NCBI GenBank assembly: GCA_965112735.1
Contig: OZ218952.1
Coordinates: forward strand, 2,666,001-2,730,000
Length of the DNA: 64,000 bases
Reading direction: 5' to 3'
Origin: Phaeosaccion multiseriatum
Lineage: Eukaryota > Ochrophyta, other classes
The notes beneath the pieces were generated by a model, which saw only the letters and a program-made list of their open reading frames with translations, had not been told where the DNA came from and ran no database searches. Positions 1 to 10,102 of this stretch are shown one piece after another. A program made the translations under genes and the position numbers. Each line of letters opens with the position of its first letter. The first letter of the stretch is position 1.

Positions 1-1090
1 AACCAGGTGGTGGGAGGGGCTCCTTATGCCGCGTCTCAGGAGGCGCGCGATGCACCGTGCTCATCTCAGCACACGGATATATTGAGCATGTGACTCAGCA
101 GGAGGGAATCACTCCGCTCTGTGTCGCGCCTCAGTAGGGATTGTCCTATCTCAGTTGTGGAAACAGTGCTTTCGGCCAAGGCAGCTCTTCTCACCAGGTT
201 CATTTCATCGAGGGAAAGCCTCAGCAAGGGCACACTCCGCTCCTTATCCGTCTCAGGAGTGGCATGCATCGTCGGAGTGGACAAGCTTCTCTTCGGCGGT
301 GCCGCAGTGCGCGTGTCGAATCGCGATGGTTGGGACTCCTCTCGCGCCTCCGCGGCACACGGTCGTGATGAAGTGGTGAGGCAGCTTCTCCGTGCTGATG
401 CCGACGTGGATTGTGGAGAAGGCAGTGTTGATATTCACTTCACTTTAATGTGCTGCTCGTTATGGACACGGGGCAGTGGTGGTCCGTCTTCTCGCTGCAG
501 GCTCACCATGTGATGCCCTGGACACGAACGGCAAGACCCCGCGACTCGACGCCGCCATCGGTGGCATCGTGGGACCGCTGTGCCGCTCATCTCGGCCGGG
601 CCTCGGTGCACATTGCTCTGGGCTTTCTATAGCAGAATCGCTTAGGTCCCTCCGATGTTGAGTTTGCCGTAGAGTCCTCCTCCCCGCAGCAGCGGAGTTG
701 GCATCGCAGACTCTTCTCCTGGAGGGATGTTCGGAGCCTTCCTTTTCGTAGCAAATGGGTGTGGTGCCGCAGGAGGTGGGTGTATACCCCGAGATTTGTG
801 CCCGAGGTGGCTTCGGGAATGGCTGAACTACCAGTAGTCATCGCTTTGCTGAGCAGAGGGGCTTCTTTCGAGCAGAGAGGGGCGCGACGAGAGGGGAGGA
901 CGTGTGCATGAGTCTTTGTCCACCGTCTCATCATGGGTTTCAACACATGCGAACAAGCCTAATTCTCTTTCGGTGGGTTGGAGGGCTGTTGGTTGAGACA
1001 CATCGGCGAACGAAGGGCACCAACGTGCTATGGTCTGCTGTAGTGACACTGCTTATCACGGCAAGGCACGCACCTAGTTCAATAAGACTC
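1..1090 (+). pseudogene. ankyrin-repeat protein pseudogene, copy 1
   Basis: The + strand encodes recognisable ankyrin-repeat pieces, for example GVDKLLFGGAAVRV, then DEVVRQLLRADADVD, then VVVRLLAAGSPCDALDTNGKTP. They sit in different reading frames and are separated by stop codons, so no single frame or plausible splice pattern joins them. Ankyrin repeats are protein-interaction modules; this copy looks dead. Compared with copy 3 it has an internal deletion of roughly 47 bp near its left end (around 30-45). It lies upstream of and convergent with a secreted Cys-rich gene, as in the other two units. The window starts inside it. Confidence 0.75.
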
Positions 1091-1991
1091 CTGGCCTAGA
1101 GCCTTGGTTTGTGTGCAGGCACCACCGCAAGTTGCACACCTCCTCGTCGTCAAATCATCGCTCGGACGACGAGCGTATGGAGGACAGAGCAGCACCTTGA
1201 GGCTAGGCAATCACTTACTCACGCACGCACCCCCACACCCTCTCGCCCGCGCTCCCACACTGCCTCCCACGCTCACTCGTCGGTCACTTTCCGACACACA
1301 CGCGCGCACTTGCTCACTCTCATGCACGCCCTCACGCACGCACTCACCCACTCACTCCACCAGTCGCGCGCGCACACACTTTGACATGTGTGCACGTGTG
1401 TGTGCGTGAGATACGTTAAAGCTCCTGGAAAAAATGCAGTACCTCGACTCTACGCCTCCCACGTGCAGCTCCTGCCTAGTTTCCTCACTTGTGCCCCAGT
1501 GTAAGGGTCCTAGCGGCCCGAAATTGACCTGCCACGCTACGATTACCATGAGCAAATTATGTGTGTTTTCTTCCTGCCCTTCTTTTCAGCTCGCATGTGC
1601 TTCTGAGTATGTGTGTGTTACCCAACGCCACTACGTCTAGGCGGCAAGGCGGGGATGTTACAGGTGGGAATGGTGCTCTTGCTTCAGAGCTGAGCCCAGC
1701 CGGGTACGGTGACCCGAGACAGTATCACATTATCACACACGAGGGTCATGTTGCAGACGCTGCGGTGCAAAAGAGACGGACAAGCTTGTTTTGAGTTGTA
1801 AATCACTTCCCCTGTATTTACTTTTAAGTTAAACGCTGTCGGCCAAGGCCATAGACAAGACATGTATACAATGTGGGTATCAAAAAACAATCTCCATTGC
1901 AGGACTTATAAGTCCTGCTTGCACGAACACCCAATGCTACTTGCGCCCCTCAGGCTTTTCTCGACTATAACTCCGTCATCAGCCTCGCGGC
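1091..1991. other. intra-unit spacer with CA/CACGCA-rich tract
   Basis: No gene is visible. A low-complexity CACGCACGC/CACT-rich tract spans about 1210-1410. The rest is unique sequence nearly identical to 7910-8890 in the third unit. It would hold the 3' end of the convergent Cys-rich gene. Confidence 0.5.
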
Positions 1992-2784
1992 TTATGCACA
2001 GTCCGCCGAGTAGCTGGTGAGGCCCGATGAAGGGCAGAAGATGATGGTCTCCGGGGTGAAGTCGGGGTAGGGAACCATGCCTGCCGCGGCGCCTTCGCAC
2101 GTCATCCAGCAGCCTCGGCACACCTGGCCCATGCCGAGGTAGTTGCACAGCAGGCCAGACCCCCCCGACAGGCAGCTCTCGTCGTAGAACACGCTCTTGT
2201 CGAAGCCTTGGAGCAGCATGAGGGCGGTCTCGGCGTCCATCCCGCAGTCCGTGTCCTCCACCTGGGGCTCCTCTGCCGGTCCACCTCCTTCTCCAACCAT
2301 CAGCTCGCAGGCCTGCCACTCGCCCTTGCCGCAGAATCTGCAGTCCATGCCCGCGCCGTGTGCGTTGCATCCGAGGCCTCCGTACTCAGAGCACGTGGGG
2401 TCCATGTAGCACGGCGCCTGCAGAGGAGGAGTGGAAAGGAGGGCGGAAAGGGGGGCAGAAAGAGGCAGAAGACGCAGGCGCTAGAGTGAGCGGGGGGCTT
2501 TGAAGTACCTTTGTGTGCCAAGCAATCCAAGGAGGGTGGAAAACAGCAGCCCACGGCCGCCATGAAAAGGGGAAGGACACCACACTGCTGTGACTCACCT
2601 CGTCGGTGCACTGGTCGGAGCACATAGCTCCGCCCAACACGACGGGGTTGACTGATCCGGGCGAAGGGGCCAAGCTGGCGAACGGGGTGAAGGCAGGTGA
2701 CGCCGTCTCAAGCTGCGCAGAAGCCACGCCGGCGGAGAGCAGTGCAGTGGCGATGGAGGTGATGAAGGACATAGTAGGAGCCAT
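1992..2784 (-). CDS. secreted 16-cysteine protein, paralogue A
   Basis: Two exons, 2599-2784 and 1992-2417, joined by a GTGAGT...CTGCAG intron in phase 0; 203 aa. The start is the ATG at 2784 (MAPTMSFITS); a TTG two codons upstream is not needed. Residues 1-22 form a hydrophobic signal peptide ending ASA/Q. A Ser/Pro-rich linker follows, and then a domain with 16 cysteines including CSDQC, CRFC and CRGCWMTC. An even cysteine number suggests an extracellular disulfide-rich fold. I do not recognise the family and assign no function. Structure and intron position match paralogues B and C, but A is the most diverged, for example with a Gly/Glu-rich acidic linker after the GKGEW motif. Confidence 0.85.
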
Positions 2785-3499
2785 GGTCAAGTTGTTGTGA
2801 GCGGGAGTGAGGTGTGCTTGTGAGAGAGGAGCAGAAGATGATAATGTGGCTCGTCGACCAGGCTAACGCCGAGCCCTCCGTCAGCCATTGCCGAAGTCGA
2901 AGTCTCTAGCGCTTTGACTCGGCTCCGGAGCACCACTTCGTTCACTTCCAGTTGGCTTTCCGCGCCTCTCCTGCTCTGCAATTTGCTTCGCTGCTGAAGA
3001 AGCGTGGGGGGGCGTGGGGAACCTCTCCAGTATGGAGGGGACTTTCGACACGGAGGTACGATATCTTTTCCAGGTGGGCGGATGACTGTAACAAAGGAAT
3101 GGGAGACCCAGCCTAAACTATTACTCGCTGCCGGCGGTTCTTCTAATTCAAAAGAAAAATGGCACCTTCCTCTTCCTCCTTTGCCCTTCCCCCAGGCGCA
3201 GCGGCTCTATCACGCCGTATGGCATGGATTGGCCCCCGCGAAGGTTGAGGCGATTGTGAGAAAGGTCTTGTCCGGGAAGGGCAGGGAGCCTGGAGAAGCC
3301 GATACATGACACATGAGAACCTGCGATGATCTTGGCGACTGGGCCTTCTCCCCGAACAGGCATCATTGAACTCTGATGTCAGCAGGTGCGCATCCTGTAC
3401 TGACCAAGAGATACGTCCCGGAGCCATTTCGCTGTGTAGGCTTCTCAATGAGGACATACTTCAGTGGTAAAGTAGCTCATCTTCGCAGGCGCATGTGTC
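2785..3499. other. inter-unit spacer 1
   Basis: No supported gene. It includes the promoter side of Cys-rich gene A. A segment at about 3025-3320 is homologous to 6100-6470 in the next spacer: a CAGTAYGGAGG-like anchor, then a shared stretch ending near GCCGATACATGA. It therefore belongs to the repeated unit and is not unique DNA. Confidence 0.5.
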
Positions 3500-4480
3500 G
3501 TGAATGAGAGGGCTTGACTCCTGTCGTTGTTTTTCGTGTCAGAAGGGGCACACATACCTCAGCCTGCGTATGTATGAGGGAGTGGGCCAGCTGAGATCCT
3601 CTCCAGCTCTTCATGGCTCCGAATGGGCCAACCCAGGTCATGGAGGCGCTGCTTTCTACCAACGTGATTGTGGATTCGACAGAACCTCGCCGGTTTGTGT
3701 GTGTGTATAGCGGCTCATCTAAGCAGGTGCATGTATCCACCTGAGGGCCACTCTGGTCTTGGTCGTGTCTCAGTTGTGGAAACAGTGCTTTTAGCCAAGG
3801 CAACTCATCTCACAGGCGCGCTTAGCTGCGGGAAAGACTCAGCAGGGACACACTCGCCTATGCAGTAGGGAGGCGCCTTCTCTGTGCTGGTGCGAAGGTG
3901 GATTGTGGGGAGGAATGGAATCAGTCCGCTTCATCTTGCTGCTGAGTGTGGGCACGGGGCAGTGCGTGGCCCATCTTCTCGCCGCAGGCTGTCTATGCGA
4001 AGCCCTGGGGCCTTACCCCTTTGCTCTCCGTCGTCAGTGGAGGCCATCTTGGGGCCGTCTCAGGCGGAGCCTCCGTGGACATTGCCCTGGTCTGTTTACA
4101 GCAGTACAGCACAAGCCCTGGGATGAAAGATATGGAGCAGCATCTCCTCGCCGCATCAGCGGAGGTCTTCACATCGCAGTCTGCCCTGGACCTGATGCGT
4201 GTCATCGACCCCACCTTTGGCAAGCCGAGGGGTGTGGCGCCGTGGAGAGGGGATGTACCCCGAGGCTATGCTCGAGGCGGCTTCAGAAACGGCCTGAGCA
4301 ATCGCTTGTCGTCGCTTTACTGAGTAAAAGGGGTAGAGTGCAGGCTTGCTCGACAGAGGCAGGGGGAGGAGCGGCTGGCACTGGTCTTGCCTGCATCTCA
4401 GTGTTGATTCAACATCTGTGTGCATTGCCACGGATGCTCACTTCTGTGTTGATGGGAAGGACTGTTGATTGAGGCGGCTT
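3500..4480 (+). pseudogene. ankyrin-repeat protein pseudogene, copy 2 (diverged)
   Basis: Ankyrin-like pieces are visible in shifting frames: QVMEALLSTNVIVDS near 3630, a VVETVL-type helix near 3770, and CVAHLLAAGCLCEALG near 3965. Stops and frameshifts separate them. The right end (about 4200-4330) matches the corresponding part of copies 1 and 3 (a GFRNGL-like stretch). It is the oldest-looking of the three copies judged by divergence. No intact open frame longer than about 190 codons exists, and that one does not keep the ankyrin register. Confidence 0.7.
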
Positions 4481-5067
4481 GGCGGAGGCTGGCATCAGCG
4501 CTGTAGGAACACAGCTCCTGACTCAATAGATTGTGGTAAAAAATATAGCAAAGTTCAAAATGAAAACGATGTCATTTCCCTTTTGTCTGCACCTGTCCCC
4601 TTGAGACGGCACTCGCTTGTGAATGCTGCGGTCACCCAAGGCCCATAGACAGTAGGTCAAGGAGAGTGGTGCAGATTTTGACTGCCCACAAGGAAGCACG
4701 TACTCCTTCATGCCTTGCTTTGAGTAGGGCCCCACATTTCCTTGACCGGGGAAGCGAGGGTGTGCAGAGACACTGCACAAAGAGACATCTTTCTCATAAG
4801 GAACCAAGCAGGATAAGAGGGGGCTTAAGGATAGACGGAGTCAAGATTCATGCTAGCTTTAAGTTCGTTCATTCAATATAATAATGATAAATTTAAAATC
4901 GGCCAAGGCCAAGGCCAAGGTTAAATATATCGGTCTCAAAATTCAGCAGTGACGCTGCCTATACACGACGATGCTATTGCTTCCCTCTGAATCGCGCCCA
5001 AGGGCGCTGCTTGGAAAGATTAAGATCTCCTCGCTTTGTCTCCTATGTGTGTCGCTTGGACACGTGC
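4481..5067. other. intra-unit spacer 2
   Basis: No gene seen. It contains a short GGCCAAGGCCAAGG repeat at about 4898-4921 and the 3' flank of Cys-rich gene B. That flank shares a GCTATTGCTTCCCTCTGAATC-like stretch with the flank of gene C. Confidence 0.45.
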
Positions 5068-5828
5068 TTATGCGCAGTCCGCGGAGTAGCTGGTGAGGCC
5101 CGATGATGGGCAGAAGACGATGCTCTCGGGGGTGAAGTCGGGGTAGGCAACCATGCCTGCCGCGGCGCCCTCGCACGTCATCCAGCACCCTCGGCACACC
5201 TGGCCCATGCCGAGGTAGTTGCACAGCAGACCAGTGTCTCCCGACAGGCAGCTCTCGTCGTAGAACACGCTCTTGTCGAAGCCCTCGAGCAGCATGAGGG
5301 CGGTCTCAGCGTCCAGCGAGCACTCCGTGCTGTCAGCGTCTCCGGCGGGCTCCTCCTCTGAGATGATGAGGTCGCACGACTGCCACTCGCCCTTTCCGCA
5401 GAATCTGCAGTCGATGCCCGCGCCATGGGCGTTGCATCCGAGTCCGCCGTACTCAGAGCACGTGGTGTCGGTGTAGCAAGGCGCCTGGAAAAGGAGACAG
5501 CAAAGGAAGAGGAGAGCAGAAAGAGTGAGCGGAGGGTTTGCGAGTAACGAAGATCGAACGGATATGCCACTGGCCACCCCAGCAAGGAAAGAATAAAGAG
5601 CCTCGCCCACTGCAGCGATGCAATAAAGGAGGAAGGACGTTCACTCACCGCTTCGGTGCACTGGTCGGAGCAGAAGGGGGTGCCGGCAACGACGGGGTTC
5701 ACGGAGCTGGGAGAAGGTGCGGAGCTGCTCATGGGGGCCATGGAGGGCGCCGCAGTTTCAAACTGCGCAGACACCGCACCGGCGGAAAGCATCGCAGTGG
5801 CGAGGGAGAGGAAGGACATAGGAGCCAT
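5068..5828 (-). CDS. secreted 16-cysteine protein, paralogue B
   Basis: Exons 5649-5828 and 5068-5484, phase-0 intron with GTGAGT donor and TTTTCCAG acceptor; 198 aa. Start ATG at 5828 (MAPMSFLSLATAMLS). It has an N-terminal signal peptide ending VSA/Q, then a Met/Ala/Pro/Ser-rich linker (about residues 23-48), then the 16-cysteine domain. Conserved blocks include SEYGGLGCNAHGAG, CRFCGKGEWQSC, FDKSVFYDESC and LLCNYLGMGQVCRGCW. From the cysteine domain on it is almost identical to paralogue C, although the ankyrin flank of its unit is the most diverged. Secretion is inferred from the signal peptide; function is unknown. Confidence 0.87.
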
Positions 5829-6479
5829 GTTGTTGTTGTTGTGTGTTGGGGTGGGAGAAGAGTGTTAAGAACAGTGGAAGAGTGGAAGAGTGCGTGGATG
5901 TTTGTGGCGAGAGCTGTCGAGGATGGTGATTAGCATGTGAGAGGAGCAACTTAATTGGGGATAACGAAAAGTCGAGCCCCGGTTTTCGTTGACTTGAGAG
6001 GAGCCCAGGGCGACTTCGCTGTTCGGTGCGAGAGGCGGGAAAGCTTGTTCTTGCGTGGCTGCTCTGCAACTTGCTTGCTGGTGAGGCAGCGAGAGGAGCT
6101 CTTCAGTACGGAGGTGCTTTCGAAATGGAGGTACAAAATCTTGTTCAGGAGGGCCATCACCGTCCTTGCCGCCCTCCCTGTCACTGTACACCCGGAATGG
6201 TAAGCCCCGCCTGAGCCGAGACCCTCCGGTGTGGCTGCGAGCTGTGTGTTTGCTCCTCTTAATATCCGCTCAACGCCCGTAGTTGCATTAATTCCAAACA
6301 GCAGGGCAACTCAAATATCCTTTGCCCCATCTTCCACCAGGCCCAGCAGCTCTGTCACGCGATAGGGTATGAGTTTGGCCGGAGCAAGAGGTCCAGGCCA
6401 TTGCGAGGAAACTCTCGTCTCGAGGAAGGATGGAGCGAAGAGAACCTGGAGCGGCCGATACATGAATCACAGAGGGCGA
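5829..6479. other. inter-unit spacer 2
   Basis: No supported gene. Homologous in part to spacer 1 (2785-3499). It holds the 5' flank of Cys-rich gene B, and a GA-rich stretch at about 5870-5900. Confidence 0.45.
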
Positions 6480-7915
6480 GCATACCGAGATGGTGACTGA
6501 GCATGCTCCACCAGCAGGCGTGGTTGACATTTGCCCATCGCAGGAGGGGCACATGTGTGGCTCAAGGGAGGAATGCCAGAGTCATTCCGCTATGCCATGT
6601 GGGACATACTCCAGTGGTACAGCAGCTCAGCTCCGGGGGCGCACGTATTGTGAGAAACTCTCTGCGGCTTCGCTCCACCCGTTCAATGCATGTCAGAAGG
6701 GGCACATGTCTCAGCCGGCACATGACCCGAAGTGGTGGGCAGCAGGATCCACCCCGCTCTTTATGGCGTCTCGGAATGGCAAAACCAGGTGGTGGAGACG
6801 CTCCTTACGGCGAGAACGCGTGTGGATGGTTTCGATGTCTCAGGAGGAGGGAGCATATGCCGCGTCTCAGGAGGGGCGCAATGCACCGTGCTCATCTCAG
6901 CACACGGATATATTGAGCATGTGACTCAGCAGGAGGGAATCACTCCGCTCTGTGTCGCGCCTCAGTAGGGATTGTCCTATCTCAGTTGTGGAAACAGTGC
7001 TTTCGGCCAAGGCAGCTCTTCTCACCAGGTTCATTTCATGGAGGGAAAGCCTCAGCAAGGGCACACTCCGCTCCTTATCCGTCTCAGGAGTGGCATGCAT
7101 CGTCGGAGTGGACAAGCTTCTCTTCGGCGGTGCCGCAGTGCGCGTGTCGAATCGCGATGGTTGGGACTCCTCTCGCGCCTCCGCGGCACACGGTCGTGAT
7201 GAAGTGGTGAGGCAGCTTCTCCGTGCTGGTGCCGACGTGGATTGTGGAGAAGGCAGTGTTGATATTCACTTCACTTCAATGTGGTGCTCGTTATGGACAC
7301 GGGGCAGTGGTGGTCCGTCTTCTCGCTGCAGGCTCACCATGTGATGCCCTGGACACGAACGGCAAGACCCCGCGACTCGACGCCACCATCGGTGGCATCG
7401 TGGGACCGCTGTGCCGCTCATCTCGGCCGGGCCTCGGTGCACATTGCTCTGGGCTTTCTATAGCAGAATCGCTTAGGTCCCTCCGATGTTGAGTTTGCCG
7501 TAGAGTCCTCCTCCCCGCAGCAGCGGAGTTGGCATCGCAGACTCTTCTGCTGGAGGGATGTTCGGAGCCTCCCTTTTCGTAGCAAATGGATGTGGTGCCG
7601 CAGGAGGGGGGTGTATGCCCCGAGATTTGTGCCCGAGGTGGCTTCGGGAATGGCTGAACTACCAGTAGTCATCGCTTTGCTGAGCAGAGGGGCTTCTTTC
7701 GAGCAGAGAGGGGAGGACGTGTGCATGAGTCTTTGTCCACCGTCTCATTATGGGTTTCAACACATGCGAACAAGCCCAATTCTCTTTCGGTGGGTTGGGG
7801 GGCTGTTGGTTGAGGCACATCGGCGAACGAAGGGCACCAACGTGCTATGGTCTGCTGTAGTGACACTGCTTATCACGGCAAAGCGCGCACCTAGTTCAAT
7901 AAGACTCCTGGCCTA
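6480..7915 (+). pseudogene. ankyrin-repeat protein pseudogene, copy 3 (longest)
   Basis: The left part (6732-6968) keeps one frame with QVVETLLTARTRVDGF and then HVTQQEGITPLCVAPQ before a stop. To the right the same broken series seen in copy 1 follows (VDKLLFGGAAVRV, DEVVRQLLRAGADVD, GAVVVRLLAAGS, PVVIALLSRGASFEQ), again in alternating frames. Identity to copy 1 is near complete from 6916 on, so the unit duplication happened after the frame-breaking changes, or gene conversion has kept the copies alike. Non-functional as a protein-coding gene by inspection. Confidence 0.75.
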
Positions 7916-8890
7916 GAGCATTGGTTTGTGTGCAGGCACCACCGCAAGTTGCACACCTCCTCGTCGTCAAATCATCGCTCGGACGACGAGCGTATGGAGG
8001 ACAGAGCAGCACCTTGAGGCTAGGCAATCACTTACTCACGCACGCACCCCCACACCCTCTCGCCCGCGCTCCCACAGTGCCTCCCACGCTCACTCGTCGG
8101 TCACTTTCCGACACACACGCGCGCACTTGCTCACTCTCATGCACGCCCCCACGCACGCACTCACTCACCCACTCACTCCACCAGTCGCGCCCGCACACAC
8201 TTTGACATGGGTGCACGTGCGTGTGCGTGAAATAAGTTAACACTCCTGGAATTTGTAGAAAAAATGCAGTACCTCGACTCTACGCCTCCCACGTGCAGCT
8301 CCTGCCTAGTTTCCTCACTTGTGCCCCAGTGGTAAGGGTCCTAGCGGCCTGAAATTGACCTGCCACGCTACGATTACCATGAGCAAATTATGTGAGTTGT
8401 TCTTCCTGCCCTTCTTTTTAGCTCGCATATGCTTCTGAGTATGTGTGTGTTACCCCACGCCACTACGTCTAGGCGGCAAGGCGGGGATGTTTCAGGTGGG
8501 AATGGTGCTCTTGCTTCAGAGCTGAGCCCAGCCGGGTACGGTGACCTGAGACATAATCACATTATCACACACGAGGGTCATGTTGCAGACGCTGCGGTAC
8601 AAAAGAGACGGACGAGCTTGGTTTGAGTTGTAAATCACTTCCCCTGTATTTACTTAAGTTAAACGCTGTCGGCCAAGGCCATAGATAAGACATGTATACA
8701 ATAAGGGTATCAAAAAACAATCTCCATGGCAGCCAAGTCCTGCTGCCTGGGATACACGAACACCAAAGGTGCTTGCATGCTACTTGCTTGCTCCCCTCTG
8801 AATCACGCGAAGGGTGGTTCGGGAGTCTCGACGTCGCGTTATAGTCGAGAAATGCGATGACACGGGAAACTACATCATCAGCCTCGCGGC
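7916..8890. other. intra-unit spacer 3
   Basis: No gene seen. It carries the same CACGCACGC/CACT-rich low-complexity tract (about 8030-8220) as the first unit, then unique sequence leading to the 3' end of Cys-rich gene C. Confidence 0.5.
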
Positions 8891-9661
8891 TTATGCGCAG
8901 TCCGCCGAGTAGCTGGTGAGGCCCGATGATGGGCAGAAGACGATGCTCTCGGGGGTGAAGTCGGGGTAGGCAACCATGCCTGCCGCGGCGCCCTCGCACG
9001 TCATCCAGCACCCTCGGCACACCTGGCCCATGCCGAGGTAGTTGCACAGCAGACCGGCGTCTGCCGACATGCAGCTCTCGTCGTAGAACACGCTCTTGTC
9101 GAAGCCCTCGAGCAGCATGAGGGCGGTCTCAGCGTCCAGCGAGCACTCCGTGCTGTCAGCGTCTCCGGCGGGCTCCTCCTCTGAGATGATGAGGTCGCAC
9201 GACTGCCACTCGCCCTTTCCGCAGAATCTGCAGTCGATGCCCGCGCCGTGGGCGTTGCATCCGAGTCCGCCGTACTCAGAGCATGTGGGGTCGTTGTAGC
9301 AAGGTGCCTGGTCGGGGGGAGGGGAGGGAGGAGGAAGGAGAGGGAGAGAAGGATAGAAAAGAGTGAGCGGATCGTTGCTTTCGGGGGTGGCGATAAAACG
9401 GTCTCTTGCGAAAGCGGAGAGCGTAGAAGTAAATGGGTCAACGGCGATGCTGACAATGGAGGAAGGACAGTCACTCACCGCTTCGCTGCACTGGTCGGAG
9501 CAGAAGGGGGTGCCGGCAACGACGGGGTTCACGGAGCTGGGAGAAGGTGCGGAGCTGCTCATGGGGGCCATGGTGGGTGCTGCCGACTCCATCTGCGCAG
9601 ACACCGCTCCGGCGGAGAGCAGCGCAGTGGCAATGGAGGCGATGAAAGACATGGGGGCCAT
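8891..9661 (-). CDS. secreted 16-cysteine protein, paralogue C
   Basis: Exons 9479-9661 and 8891-9307; 199 aa; start ATG at 9661 (MAPMSFIASIATALL). Signal peptide, Met/Ser/Pro linker and 16-cysteine domain are as in paralogue B. The 171-bp intron (9308-9478) is a multiple of three and lacks stops, so an unspliced 256-residue product is also open. I call it an intron because A and B splice at the same codon, the GTGAGT and CAG signals are present, and the read-through segment is low-complexity with no counterpart in the other proteins. It is the last unit of the array; the next gene downstream is unrelated. Confidence 0.85.
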   Translation of the reverse strand: MAPMSFIASIATALLSAGAVSAQMESAAPTMAPMSSSAPSPSSVNPVVAGTPFCSDQCSEAVSDCPSSIVSIAVDPFTSTLSAFARDRFIATPESNDPLTLFYPSLPLLPPPSPPPDQAPCYNDPTCSEYGGLGCNAHGAGIDCRFCGKGEWQSCDLIISEEEPAGDADSTECSLDAETALMLLEGFDKSVFYDESCMSADAGLLCNYLGMGQVCRGCWMTCEGAAAGMVAYPDFTPESIVFCPSSGLTSYSADCA

Positions 9662-10102
9662 GGTGGTGGATGTGTAGGGGTTGGTGCAGGAAAGAAAGAT
9701 TCAGTCCAAGTGTGTGAGGCAGTTTAGTGTTTAGCCCAGGGAGCGAGTAGCGCGCCACGGGGCCTCAAACAATTCTTCCTATGCGAGAACTTGCGATGAA
9801 ATAGAGCGGTTGGAGATACCCTGAGAGGAACAAAGTGTAACGGTCTTGGGGGGGGTAGAGAACAGAAAAATCGTGCCGTCAATTTTTCTGGTTCTTGTCC
9901 TTTCACTTTCAGTTACACTTGCTCTTCTGGCTTCTATTTCCCAAGTGAAATCGAGCAGAGAATAGCATGGCAAGGTGTGTGTGTGCGTGCGTGCGTGTGT
10001 GTGTGCTTGCGTGCGTGTGTGTGCATTAGGAATTAGGCGCGCTCCATTGCACCTACAACTGTAGAGCAGCCGGGACCTGCCCTAGCTTCCAAACACGCTC
10101 AG
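9662..10102. other. intergenic spacer with GTGTGCGTG tract
   Basis: Holds the 5' flank of Cys-rich gene C and the 3' flank of the IF2-like gene. A GTGTGCGTGCGTG microsatellite lies at about 9975-10024. No gene seen. Confidence 0.45.

Larger units (their letters stand above)
1..9760. repeat. three-unit tandem segmental array (ANK pseudogene + Cys-rich gene)
   Basis: Three consecutive units of roughly 3.1-3.8 kb each carry a degenerate ankyrin-repeat segment on the + strand followed by a convergent two-exon Cys-rich gene on the - strand. Matching anchors show the order: a segment beginning TTGTGGAAACAGTG recurs near 158, 3774 and 6989, and the Cys-rich stop codons fall at 1992, 5068 and 8891. 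The first and third units are nearly identical from about 85 to 1900 versus 6916 to 8740 (offset about 6831). The middle unit is clearly diverged. Spacers between units (2790-3480 and 5830-6480) are also recognisably related. The left edge of unit 1 is outside the window. Confidence 0.85.

Noticed and set aside
121-513. Small intact ankyrin protein of about 130 aa
   Set aside because: The ankyrin register shifts frame within it, and the upstream and downstream repeats continue in other frames; it is best read as a pseudogene fragment.
8891-9661. Single-exon 256-aa reading of Cys-rich gene C
   Set aside because: Paralogues A and B splice at the same codon with good signals; the extra residues are low-complexity intron translation.
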